From: Clostridiales bacterium UBA1701
GTDB lineage: Bacteria > Bacillota > Clostridia > Oscillospirales > Oscillospiraceae
NCBI GenBank assembly: GCA_002320035.1
Contig: DCJL01000017.1
Span: 37,479 to 101,478, forward strand
Direction: 5' to 3'
DNA length: 64,000 bases
Shown here: positions 16,534 to 26,112 of the stretch, piece after piece
Layout of the letters: each line of letters opens with the position of its first letter
Numbering within the stretch: the first letter of the stretch is position 1
The notes under the pieces: model-generated
What the model was told of the DNA's origin: nothing
Databases searched by the model: none
Seen by the model: the letters and a program-made list of their open reading frames with translations, nothing else
Made by a program: the position numbers and the translations under genes

Positions 16534-17322
16534 ATGTCAGAAACGGTATATATAAAATCTCAGAGCGATATTGAGCTGATGCGTCAGGCCGGCAGGCTTG
16601 CCGCGGGAGCAAGGACGGTGGCCCGGCAGGCTGTGGCCGCCGGCGTCACTACCAGAGAGATCGACAGGCATGTGCATGATTTTATTATAAAGTCCCATGC
16701 CTATCCGACTTTCCTGAATTACTGCGGCTTCCCGGCCAGCGCCTGTATATCCGTCAATGACGAGATAATACATGGAATCCCCGGCAAAAAGGTCGTCCGG
16801 GACGGCGATATTGTATCGCTGGACGTAGGAGCCACTTTTAAGGGCTTCGTAGGCGACTGCGCGGGCACCTTCCCCTGCGGGGAGGTAAACGCCGAGGCAA
16901 AGCGGCTCATAGAGGTAACAAGGCAGAGCTTCTTCGAGGGCATCAGGTTCGCCCGGGAGGGATACAGGGTATCCGATATAGGCGCGGCGATACAGGAATA
17001 TGTGGAGAGCCACGGCTATTCCGTCGTACGCGACTATGTGGGTCACGGTGTGGGGCGGCAGCTCCATGAAGCGCCGGAAGTTCCCAACTACAAGGTGGAC
17101 CGGCATCAGAAAGGCATGGGGCGGAGGACCGATCCCAGACTGGTGCGGGGCATGACCATAGCGGTGGAACCCATGGTGAACGCCGGCGGTTACGAGATAA
17201 GGCAGCTGGATAACGGCTGGACTGTTGTGACTGCGGACGGTTCCCTTTCCGCCCACTATGAAAACACCATCCTTATCACCGACGGTGAGCCGGAGATACT
17301 CACAATGGCAGAGGATATTTGA
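16534..17322 (+). CDS. map: Methionine aminopeptidase, type I
   Basis: 262 residues. Metal ligands are recognisable in order: Asp in SLDVG, Asp in GDCAGT, His in GHGVGRQLHE, Glu in AVEPM and Glu in HYENT. Removes the initiator Met from nascent proteins. Starts 1 nt after adk. The N-terminal segment lacks the SH3-binding zinc extension. Confidence 0.97.
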   Translation: MSETVYIKSQSDIELMRQAGRLAAGARTVARQAVAAGVTTREIDRHVHDFIIKSHAYPTFLNYCGFPASACISVNDEIIHGIPGKKVVRDGDIVSLDVGATFKGFVGDCAGTFPCGEVNAEAKRLIEVTRQSFFEGIRFAREGYRVSDIGAAIQEYVESHGYSVVRDYVGHGVGRQLHEAPEVPNYKVDRHQKGMGRRTDPRLVRGMTIAVEPMVNAGGYEIRQLDNGWTVVTADGSLSAHYENTILITDGEPEILTMAEDI

Positions 17323-17368
17323 CTTTGACAAAGAAATTTGTCACAACCGACTTTGGAGGAAATTTACT

Positions 17369-17587
17369 TTGGCAAAAGACGATGTAATCGAACTCGAGGG
17401 CACGGTGGTTGAATCCCTGCCCAACACCATGTTCCAGGTGGATATCGGCAATGGCCACATCATTCTGGCGCATATTTCCGGAAAGCTCCGGATGAACTTT
17501 ATCAGGATACTTCCCGGCGACAAGGTCACGGTTCAGATGTCTCCCTATGATGTCACCCGCGGCAGAATAACCTGGAGAAGCAAGTAG
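17369..17587 (+). CDS. infA: Translation initiation factor IF-1
   Basis: 72-residue OB-fold protein: AKDDVIELEGTVVESLPNTMFQVDIGNGH, ending SPYDVTRGRITWRSK. It starts with TTG at 17369, preceded by GGAGG at 17355-17359; the upstream in-frame extension overlaps map and is not used. No KOW/L14e-like gene is found between map and infA, although many Firmicutes have one there. Confidence 0.97.
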   Translation: MAKDDVIELEGTVVESLPNTMFQVDIGNGHIILAHISGKLRMNFIRILPGDKVTVQMSPYDVTRGRITWRSK

Positions 17588-17599
17588 GAGGTAAAACAA

Positions 17600-17713
17600 A
17601 TGAAAGTAAGACCTTCCGTGAAGCCCATGTGCGAAAAGTGCAAGATAATCAAGCGCAAGGGTAAAGTCATGGTCATCTGCGAGAACCCCAAGCACAAGCA
17701 GCGCCAGGGTTAA
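17600..17713 (+). CDS. rpmJ: 50S ribosomal protein L36
   Basis: 37-residue zinc-binding L36: MKVRPSVKPMCEKCK, with C11, C14, C27 and H32 as ligands. TAGGAGGTAAAA upstream. A 148-nt folded spacer follows before rpsM. Confidence 0.97.
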   Translation: MKVRPSVKPMCEKCKIIKRKGKVMVICENPKHKQRQG

Positions 17714-17729
17714 GCAGAAGAAATCATTT

Positions 17730-17855
17730 TGGAGACAAGGTTTAAAAAGCCTGTCCTTTATAAACCCAGAAGCATCCCGCATGGAACAGGGACTCCCTCC
17801 GGCGGGAACAAGCCCCTGTGCCGCAAAGTGCGGAAAATTATCGAAAGGATGATCG
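17730..17855 (+). promoter_or_regulatory. Structured spacer before rpsM (alpha-operon leader candidate)
   Basis: The 148-nt gap between rpmJ and rpsM contains an ACAGGG/CCCTGT stem (about 17787-17819) enclosing CCTCCGGCGGG, and a CCGC-AAAGT-GCGG hairpin (17821-17833), just ahead of CGAAAGGATGATCG. In Escherichia coli the alpha operon is controlled by S4 binding a pseudoknot just upstream of rpsM; the position is equivalent but the fold here is not the same. Confidence 0.45.
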
Positions 17856-17861
17856 TATAAT

Positions 17862-18230
17862 ATGGCACGTATAGCCGGCGTTGACCTGCCCAAGGACAAG
17901 AGAATTGAGATTGGTCTCACCTATGTCTATGGTATCGGCAGAACCAGCGCAACAAAGATCCTGGCCATGACCGGGATCAACCCCGACACCAGAGTGAAAG
18001 ACCTCACCGATGAGGAAGAGGCAAAGCTGCGCGAGTGCATCGACCACAACTTTATTGTTGAGGGCGACCTGCGCCGTCAGACCGCACTTGACATCAAGCG
18101 TCTGACCGAGATTGGCTGCTACCGCGGTCTGCGTCACCGCCGCGGCCTGCCCGTGCGCGGCCAGAGAAGCAAGACCAACGCCCGCACCCGCAAGGGTCCG
18201 AAGCGCACCATCGCGAACAAGAAGAAGTAA
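17862..18230 (+). CDS. rpsM: 30S ribosomal protein S13
   Basis: 122 residues, MARIAGVDLPKDKRIEIGLTYVYGIG, with RHRRGLPVRGQRSKTNARTRKGPKRT at the C-terminus that reaches the P-site tRNA. Pairs with S19 in the 30S head. Confidence 0.98.
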   Translation: MARIAGVDLPKDKRIEIGLTYVYGIGRTSATKILAMTGINPDTRVKDLTDEEEAKLRECIDHNFIVEGDLRRQTALDIKRLTEIGCYRGLRHRRGLPVRGQRSKTNARTRKGPKRTIANKKK

Positions 18231-18246
18231 GGGAGGGATATGAATA

Positions 18247-18648
18247 ATGGCAGCTGCAAACGCTAAGAAAAAAGTCAGAACCCGCAGAAGAGAGCGCAAA
18301 AATATTGAAAAGGGCCAGGTTCATATCAGCTCGTCCTTCAATAACACCATGGTAACCGTCACCGATACGCAGGGCAACGCGCTGTCCTGGGCCTCCGCAG
18401 GTGGCTTGGGTTTCCGTGGCAGCAAAAAGTCAACCCCCTTCGCCGCGCAGACCGCCGCCGAGACCGCCGCAAAGGCAGCCATGGAGCACGGACTGAAGAC
18501 CGTCGAAGTGTTCGTCAAGGGACCCGGCTCCGGCCGCGAGGCCGCTATCCGCGCCCTGCAGACCGCCGGTCTTGAAGTAACGATGATCAAGGACGTTACT
18601 CCCATTCCCCACAATGGCTGCCGTCCTCCGAAACGTCGTCGTGTCTAA
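18247..18648 (+). CDS. rpsK: 30S ribosomal protein S11
   Basis: 133 residues with GQVHISSSFNNTMVTVTDTQGN and the C-terminal signature DVTPIPHNGCRPPKRRRV. Platform protein at the mRNA exit. The ATG follows GGGAGGGATATGAAT. Confidence 0.98.
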   Translation: MAAANAKKKVRTRRRERKNIEKGQVHISSSFNNTMVTVTDTQGNALSWASAGGLGFRGSKKSTPFAAQTAAETAAKAAMEHGLKTVEVFVKGPGSGREAAIRALQTAGLEVTMIKDVTPIPHNGCRPPKRRRV

Positions 18649-18667
18649 TTGAAGGAGGAAAACGAAT

Positions 18668-19294
18668 ATGGCAAGATATACTGAAGCAGTATGCCGCCAG
18701 TGCCGCAGAGAGGGCCAGAAGCTCTTCCTGAAGGGCGACCGCTGCTATACCGACAAGTGCGCCATGAACAGCAGAGCATTTGCCCCCGGCCAGCACGGTC
18801 AGGGCCGCAGCAAGGTCTCCGAGTATGGCCAGCAGCTCCGGGAGAAGCAGAAGGCCAAGAGATTCTACGGCGTTCTTGAGAGCCAGTTCCGTGGCTACTT
18901 TGAGATGGCCGAGCGCCGCCAGGGACAGACCGGCGAGAACCTGCTGTCCATCCTGGAGTGCCGCCTGGACAACGTTGTTTACCGCCTTGGTTTCGCCATG
19001 AGCCGCGCCGAGGCGCGCCAGATGGTCAGCCACGGGCATGTTACCGTCAACGGACGCAAGGTGAACATCCCCAGCTATCAGGTGAAGCCCGGCATGATCA
19101 TTTCTCTTAAGGAGAGCAGCCGCGGAATTGACAAGATCAAGGCTAACATTGAGGCAAATGCATTCCGTCCCGCCCCCAAGTGGCTTGAGTATGACGCCAA
19201 TAACATGATGGCAAAGGTCGTCGCCGTTCCGGCAAGAGATGATATTGACCTGCCTATCGAAGAGCACCTTATCGTCGAGTTGTACTCCAAGTAA
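18668..19294 (+). CDS. rpsD: 30S ribosomal protein S4, zinc-type
   Basis: 208 residues. The N-terminus carries four cysteines (C9, C12, C26, C31), the zinc-binding form. The S4 RNA-binding domain is seen at LDNVVYRLGFAMSRAEARQMVSHGHVTVNGRKVNIPSY. S4 initiates 16S 5'-domain assembly. It lies between rpsK and rpoA as in Escherichia coli, unlike Bacillus, where rpsD is elsewhere. Confidence 0.98.
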   Translation: MARYTEAVCRQCRREGQKLFLKGDRCYTDKCAMNSRAFAPGQHGQGRSKVSEYGQQLREKQKAKRFYGVLESQFRGYFEMAERRQGQTGENLLSILECRLDNVVYRLGFAMSRAEARQMVSHGHVTVNGRKVNIPSYQVKPGMIISLKESSRGIDKIKANIEANAFRPAPKWLEYDANNMMAKVVAVPARDDIDLPIEEHLIVELYSK

Positions 19295-19377
19295 TAAAGA
19301 CACCCTCAAATTGGTAAGCTGGATCACCGCAAGCGCTTACTCAAGCGCAAGACTTAAAAGGAGGGTTATATAACTAT

Positions 19378-20328
19378 ATGATCGAAATTAAAAAGCCGCG
19401 CATCGAGTGCATCGAAACTCCCGCAGACAGCTCATACGGCAAATATATCATTGAGCCTCTGGAACGCGGCTACGGCACAACACTTGGTAACTCTCTTCGC
19501 AGGGTACTCCTGTCCTCTCTTCCCGGAACAGCCTGCACCAGCATCAAGATAGCAGGCGTACAGCACGAGTTTTCCACGATTCCCGGTATAAAGGAAGACG
19601 TTACGGAAATTGTGCTCAATGTAAAGAGCATTATAGCCCGTCTCCACAGTACCGGCCCCAAGACCGTTTACATTGAGGCCTCCGGCGAGGGCGTTGTCAC
19701 TGCTGGAGATATCAAGGCGGATGCGGAAGTGGAAATTCTCAACCCCGAGCAGCCTATTGCTACCCTTGGCCCTGATGGCGCCCTGAATATGGAGCTTGTC
19801 CTCGACCATGGCAGAGGCTATGTATCCGCTGAGAAGAACAAAAACCCCCAGACCGCCATTGGCACCATTCCTGTCGACTCCATTTACACTCCGGTCCTCA
19901 AAGTCAACTACACCGTGGAGAACACCCGTGTAGGCAACCAGACCGACTTTGACAAGCTGACCATCGAGGTGTGGACCGACAAGACCATGACCGCCCGTGA
20001 CGCTCTTTCCCTGGGAGCAAAGATACTCTGCGACCACTTTACGCTCTTTACGGACCTGTCCGACACCATCGGCAGCAACTCCACGGTTGTTGAAAAGGTG
20101 GAGAAGGAGCCTGATACCATGCTCAAGATGACCATCGAAGAGCTGGATCTGTCCGTGAGAAGCTTCAACTGCCTCAAACGCGCCAATATAAATACTGTCG
20201 AGGATCTGGTCAACAAGACGCAGGACGAGATGATCAAGGTCCGTAACCTCGGCCGCAAGTCCCTGGAAGAAGTCGAGCATAAGCTGACGATGATGGGCTT
20301 GTCTCTGGCAGACGAGGATAATCAGTAA
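19378..20328 (+). CDS. rpoA: RNA polymerase alpha subunit
   Basis: 316 residues. The N-terminal dimerisation domain has EPLERGYGTTLGNSLRRVLLSSLPG, and the C-terminal domain has RSFNCLKRANINTVEDLV and RNLGRKSLEEVEHKL, which contacts UP elements and activators. AAAGGAGGGTTATATAACT precedes the ATG, 83 nt after rpsD. Confidence 0.98.
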   Translation: MIEIKKPRIECIETPADSSYGKYIIEPLERGYGTTLGNSLRRVLLSSLPGTACTSIKIAGVQHEFSTIPGIKEDVTEIVLNVKSIIARLHSTGPKTVYIEASGEGVVTAGDIKADAEVEILNPEQPIATLGPDGALNMELVLDHGRGYVSAEKNKNPQTAIGTIPVDSIYTPVLKVNYTVENTRVGNQTDFDKLTIEVWTDKTMTARDALSLGAKILCDHFTLFTDLSDTIGSNSTVVEKVEKEPDTMLKMTIEELDLSVRSFNCLKRANINTVEDLVNKTQDEMIKVRNLGRKSLEEVEHKLTMMGLSLADEDNQ

Positions 20329-20354
20329 GCTCTCAAGAAGGAGGAAATGCAATT

Positions 20355-20696
20355 ATGCCCGGAACAAGAAAGCTCGGCAAGACCACCGCTCAGCGCATGG
20401 CGATGCTCCGCCAGCAGGTAACCGATTTCCTGGACAAAGGCCGTATGGAGACCACCGTTACCCGCGCCAAGGAGATTGCTCCCATGGCCGAGAAGATGAT
20501 AACGCTTGGCAAGGCAAAGGATCTGGCGGCCTATCGTCAGGCGCTGGCCTTCATCACCCGCGAGGATGTTGCCAAGAAGCTGTTCGATGAGATCGCGCCC
20601 AAGTATGCGGAGCGCAATGGCGGCTACACCCGTATCACCCGCATCGGCGTACGCCGGGGTGATGCTGCCGAAGTGGCAGTCATCGAGCTGGTCTGA
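20355..20696 (+). CDS. rplQ: 50S ribosomal protein L17
   Basis: 113 residues, the short bacterial form: RKLGKTTAQRMAMLRQQVTDFLDKGRMETT, ending GGYTRITRIGVRRGDAAEVAVIELV. Near the tunnel exit. Last gene of the alpha segment, followed by a terminator. Confidence 0.98.
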   Translation: MPGTRKLGKTTAQRMAMLRQQVTDFLDKGRMETTVTRAKEIAPMAEKMITLGKAKDLAAYRQALAFITREDVAKKLFDEIAPKYAERNGGYTRITRIGVRRGDAAEVAVIELV

Positions 20697-20712
20697 GTCG
20701 AAACTCAATATT

Positions 20713-20745
20713 AAAAAACAGAGGCTTTTTGCCTCTGTTTTTTTA
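20713..20745 (+). terminator. Terminator of the ribosomal protein operon
   Basis: A CAGAGGC-TTTTT-GCCTCTG stem-loop (20719-20737) flanked by an A-run and a T-run, so it can terminate in both directions. It separates rplQ from the convergent clpB. Confidence 0.9.
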
Positions 20746-20768
20746 TTCGCTTGAAACGGAGCCTTGGC

Positions 20769-23348
<2,580 letters not shown>

Positions 23349-23367
23349 AGAAAACTCCTTTCCCTCG

Positions 23368-24015
23368 TCAGATATGGATCTTCGAGTTTATAAGGTGAGA
23401 ATAATAGGCTGCCTCCACCTCATGGGGATCGAGCCTGCCGCTGAGATAGCTTTTCATGAGCCGATCAAAGAGCTTGATGTATTCAGATATGGCACCGGCC
23501 AGATCTTCTGGGCCGCAATCCCTGTCGGGGGCGGCCAGGCTGCGCATGAACTTGCCCTCATAGAGCGCGTAATCGATCTCTGCTCCGGTGAGAGGGCGCA
23601 GATGTGCATCTTCGATCCGCTTCCACAGACGGAAAAATTCCGTCATGGCCTGGATAAGGGCCGTGGACTGGGTTCTGAACATCACGCTCAGCGCTCCGAT
23701 GGATGCCCCCCCGCCCCGGTACAACTCCACCTCGTATTTCACCGTGGGCCGGTATTTGTACTCCAGGGAACTTTTCAGGGACATGCTGAAACTGTTTGGC
23801 GTAAAAAAAGGCACAAGCTCCCGGGACGGGCTCATAAGCTGCTCCATGGCAGATAAAATCTCGTTTATGCGTCGCTCCGGCGTGGTGTAATTCACATACT
23901 CGGCCAGGATCTGGTTAATCAGGTTGGAGCGGTTGGTACCCAGCCTGTGGGCCAGCGCGTCCACTTCCCGAACGACCTCATCGCTCAGCATCAGGCTGTA
24001 TAATGTCTTTTTCAA
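23368..24015 (-). CDS. Ribbon-helix-helix domain protein upstream of clpB
   Basis: 215 residues starting at TTG (GGGATGG upstream). Residues 1-45 (KKTLYSLMLSDEVVREVDALAHRLGTNRSNLINQILAEY) match the RHH_1 DNA-binding fold. The remaining ~170 residues have no recognised domain but contain a Tyr/Arg-rich beta region and C-terminal helices. Because clpB follows after 19 nt, it may be an autoregulator or stress regulator of this operon; that is inference. Confidence 0.7.
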   Translation of the reverse strand: MKKTLYSLMLSDEVVREVDALAHRLGTNRSNLINQILAEYVNYTTPERRINEILSAMEQLMSPSRELVPFFTPNSFSMSLKSSLEYKYRPTVKYEVELYRGGGASIGALSVMFRTQSTALIQAMTEFFRLWKRIEDAHLRPLTGAEIDYALYEGKFMRSLAAPDRDCGPEDLAGAISEYIKLFDRLMKSYLSGRLDPHEVEAAYYSHLINSKIHI

Positions 24016-24048
24016 ATCTGACCATCCCTTTCCTCTTGTCTTGCCTGT

Positions 24049-24077
24049 ATACTAATACGGACAATAAATTTTGTCAA
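24049..24077 (-). promoter_or_regulatory. Sigma-A promoter of the RHH-clpB operon
   Basis: On the minus strand TTGACA (24077-24072), a 17-nt spacer and TAGTAT (24054-24049) lie 35 nt upstream of the RHH TTG start. No CIRCE (TTAGCACTC inverted repeat) or other obvious heat-shock operator is visible. Confidence 0.7.
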
Positions 24078-24181
24078 GCATAATATATAAATGTTAACAC
24101 AAATTATATAAAATAAAATAAATTTCTCCCCATCTTGATTTTTCCCCAACAATCAGATATAATTACTCGGCGAAGCGGTAT

Positions 24182-24222
24182 GGAGATGTATCGAAGTAGT
24201 CGTAACGAGGCTGACTCGAAAT
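24182..24222 (+). pseudogene. tRNA-Ser(CGA) 5' half no. 1 (left junction of the older element)
   Basis: Acceptor strand GGAGATG, the D arm TCGAAGTAGTCGTAACGA, the anticodon stem strand GCTGA and the loop CTCGAAA are intact, then the tRNA stops after ACTCGAAAT (24214-24222). No pairing 3' half (expected to end in CATCTCC plus CCA) is found nearby. It is interpreted as the host tRNA gene cut by the first integration. Confidence 0.75.
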
Positions 24223-24362
24223 GCGCGTTGACTCTGGCCGTTTCCTCCGCCGGAAATCCTTGCGGCACAAGGGTTTTCACGAGTTCCAATTTCAAAATTT
24301 CATACCGTTCTTGCCTGTTTTTCTTGCATTTTCTCAGCGCACAGAAAACAGTTAAGATATAC
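24223..24362 (+). other. Left end of the older element (140 nt)
   Basis: Between tRNA half no. 1 and tRNA half no. 2. It aligns loosely over its length with the left end of the younger element (24404-24544): same length, shared GTTTxCTCCGC and GGGTTTTC blocks. A GTTCTTGCC motif starts 85 nt from the core, exactly where the younger element has GTTCTTTCC. No ORF. Confidence 0.6.
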
Positions 24363-24403
24363 GGAGGGCTATCGAAGTGGTCGTAACGAGAACGACTCGA
24401 AAT
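24363..24403 (+). pseudogene. tRNA-Ser(CGA) 5' half no. 2 (attL of the younger element)
   Basis: GGAGGGC acceptor strand, D arm TCGAAGTGGTCGTAACGA, anticodon stem strand AACGA and loop CTCGAAA, breaking off after ACTCGAAAT (24395-24403). The complementary strands TCGTT and GCCCTCC-G-CCA are found 26 kb away at 50598-50651. Joined, the two pieces give a regular 94-nt class II tRNA-Ser. Confidence 0.9.
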
Positions 24404-24544
24404 TTTTTGTAGAGTTGGCTGTTTGCTCCGCTTAAAAAGCCCGTAAAATCAGGGGTTTTCTCCGGTTCGAAAATTAAATATTTTGTTGTTCTTTCCGTCA
24501 GTTCTTTCCAAAAGTTTTTGGAAGAAATGCGGAATTACATACAC

Positions 24545-24633
24545 GGAGAGTTGTCCGAGTGGTCGAAGGTGCAGCACTCGAAATGCTGTGTTCCCAAAAG
24601 GAACCTAGGGTTCGAATCCCTAACTCTCCGCCA
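24545..24633 (+). tRNA. tRNA-Ser(CGA), complete, carried by the element
   Basis: Acceptor GGAGAGT pairs with ACTCTCC, discriminator G and encoded CCA (24631-24633). Anticodon stem CAGCA/TGCTG holds the loop CTCGAAA with anticodon CGA (reads UCG). A long variable arm TTCC-CAAAA-GGAA and T arm AGGGTTCGAATCCCT complete the class II fold. It lies 141 nt inside the element's left end, next to the integrase, and reads in the same direction as the split tRNA it appears to replace. It contains the ACTCGAAAT core itself, so it is a potential target for another insertion. Confidence 0.95.
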
Positions 24634-24675
24634 AAAAAGCCCGAAAAATCAAGGTTTTTCGGGCTTTTATTTTTT
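24634..24675. terminator. Bidirectional terminator between tRNA-Ser and integrase
   Basis: AAAAGCCCGAAAAA and TTTTTCGGGCTTTT form a long stem with T-runs on both strands, immediately after the tRNA CCA. It can end the tRNA transcript and the convergent integrase transcript. Confidence 0.85.
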
Positions 24676-24777
24676 GCCCTTTTGCTCAAAATCTGCTCAA
24701 AACTATGGAAAGAACAGCCTGTTTTTTGGAAAGAACAAGGCGATTTCGGGTATTTTGGCATATTCGAACCGTTAAAA

Positions 24778-25992
24778 TCAGTTCTTTCCGCCATCGTTTG
24801 AGATTTCAGCCCACTTGCTGCCAAAATTCACCGATTCGGGCAGTGCCATTCCGCTGACCATTGCCTTTGCCGACGACAGTTTTGAAGTGTAGTCAAGGTG
24901 GGCATAAATGTTAGCGGTTGTGGAAAAATCACTGTGTCCAAGCCACTCCTGAATTTGTTTCAGCGGTACGCCGTTTGCAAGAAGCAGGCTTGCACAACTG
25001 TGTCTTAAATCGTGAAAACGCATTCTTTTACAGCCGTGCTTTTGAATATACTGCGGGAAATAGCTTGTCAGATAATCCGGTCGCATTAAATCTCCCAGCT
25101 CGTCTACAAAGACATAACCGTCATATTCGTAGTTGTAGCAGTTGCCGCAGACCTTTTTGTTGACTTCCTGTGCCGCTTTTACTTCTTTGAAATACTCAGC
25201 AAAGCTGCCGACAAGCGGAAGTGTACGCATACTGGATTTTGTTTTGGCAGAGTCCTGTGCGTACATTTTTGTTTTTCCGTCCACTTGCAGCGATGTGACC
25301 GTGTGCCTAATAGTGATTGTGCCACGCTCAAAGTCAATGGCGTCCCATTTCAGTCCGCAAACTTCGCCACGACGCAAGCCGTAGAAAGCGGCGACTAAAA
25401 CAGGAAGTTCCAGCTTTGTTCCTTTGACTACTTCAAATAAATGCTGCAGTTCTTCTGCATCAAGGAATACAGGCTGATAATCATTCTTTTTCGGGCGATC
25501 CACTTTCATTGCCACATTCTGCGTAACAAGGTCAGTTTTCATTGCGTATTTCAGCGCCTGATGAATAACAGCGTGATAGTGAATAACCGAGTTTGGCTTG
25601 ACCGTTTTCAGCTTTTCGGAATAGAATTGCTGAATGTGTCTTGCCTCTAATCCCTGAAGCGTTACCGCTTTCTTACGAAAATACGGCTCAATCACCGATT
25701 TTACCATTTGCTCGTAAGAGCTGAATGTGGTTGCCTTAACACGCACCTTGACGATGTCCAGCCATTCGAGCAGATAGTCTGCAAACGGCATATCGGAAGC
25801 AAGCTCGCCGACTTCCTGCGGCGGTACAAATTCACTTCTGATTCGTGCAAGTTCGGCTTCGGCTTTTCGTTTGTTTCCCTTTTCGGGCAGTCCCGTGGAA
25901 AAGTATTTCACACGGCGTTTTCCGTTGTTGTTATAGTAGCTTAGCACTACATAATAAAAACCTTTTTTAACTTGTAGGTGTCCTGATACCAT
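24778..25992 (-). CDS. int: Tyrosine recombinase/integrase
   Basis: 404 residues. An AP2-like/arm-binding N-terminus (MVSGHLQVKKGFYYVVLSYY), a SAM-like core-binding domain (about 70-170) and a catalytic domain with Arg in FYGLRRGEV, HDLRHSCASLL, and LGHSDFSTTANIYAHLDY with the nucleophilic Tyr. Phage-int/Tn916-type family. AAAGGAG precedes the ATG. Its 3' end faces the complete tRNA-Ser. Expected to integrate and, with the excisionase, excise the element at ACTCGAAAT. A decayed homologue lies at 50665-51923. Confidence 0.93.
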   Translation of the reverse strand: MVSGHLQVKKGFYYVVLSYYNNNGKRRVKYFSTGLPEKGNKRKAEAELARIRSEFVPPQEVGELASDMPFADYLLEWLDIVKVRVKATTFSSYEQMVKSVIEPYFRKKAVTLQGLEARHIQQFYSEKLKTVKPNSVIHYHAVIHQALKYAMKTDLVTQNVAMKVDRPKKNDYQPVFLDAEELQHLFEVVKGTKLELPVLVAAFYGLRRGEVCGLKWDAIDFERGTITIRHTVTSLQVDGKTKMYAQDSAKTKSSMRTLPLVGSFAEYFKEVKAAQEVNKKVCGNCYNYEYDGYVFVDELGDLMRPDYLTSYFPQYIQKHGCKRMRFHDLRHSCASLLLANGVPLKQIQEWLGHSDFSTTANIYAHLDYTSKLSSAKAMVSGMALPESVNFGSKWAEISNDGGKN

Positions 25993-26112
25993 TATTTTTA
26001 ACTCCTTTCATTGTACATCACAGGAAAGACCTACACCGACAAGCCTATTATAGCTTGCCGGCATAGTTCTTTCCATTCTGCAAAAGTCACTCGCTGTACA
26101 CTTTAGTTCGAA

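Larger units (their letters stand above)
24488..24789. repeat. Cluster of GTTCTTTCC integrase arm-site candidates, left end
   Basis: The 9-mer GTTCTTTCC occurs at 24488-24496 and 24501-24509 (direct) and 24781-24789. Its reverse complement occurs at 24707-24715 and 24728-24736. A further copy is at 26066-26074 ahead of the integrase. Such clustered repeats at both element ends are typical arm-type sites of tyrosine integrases; function is inferred. Confidence 0.65.

Noticed and set aside
24182..24633. Repeated TCGAAGTxGTCGTAACGA blocks considered as a short CRISPR-like or dispersed repeat array
   Set aside because: Each block is a tRNA-Ser D arm plus anticodon arm in correct order, and the third copy is a full tRNA.
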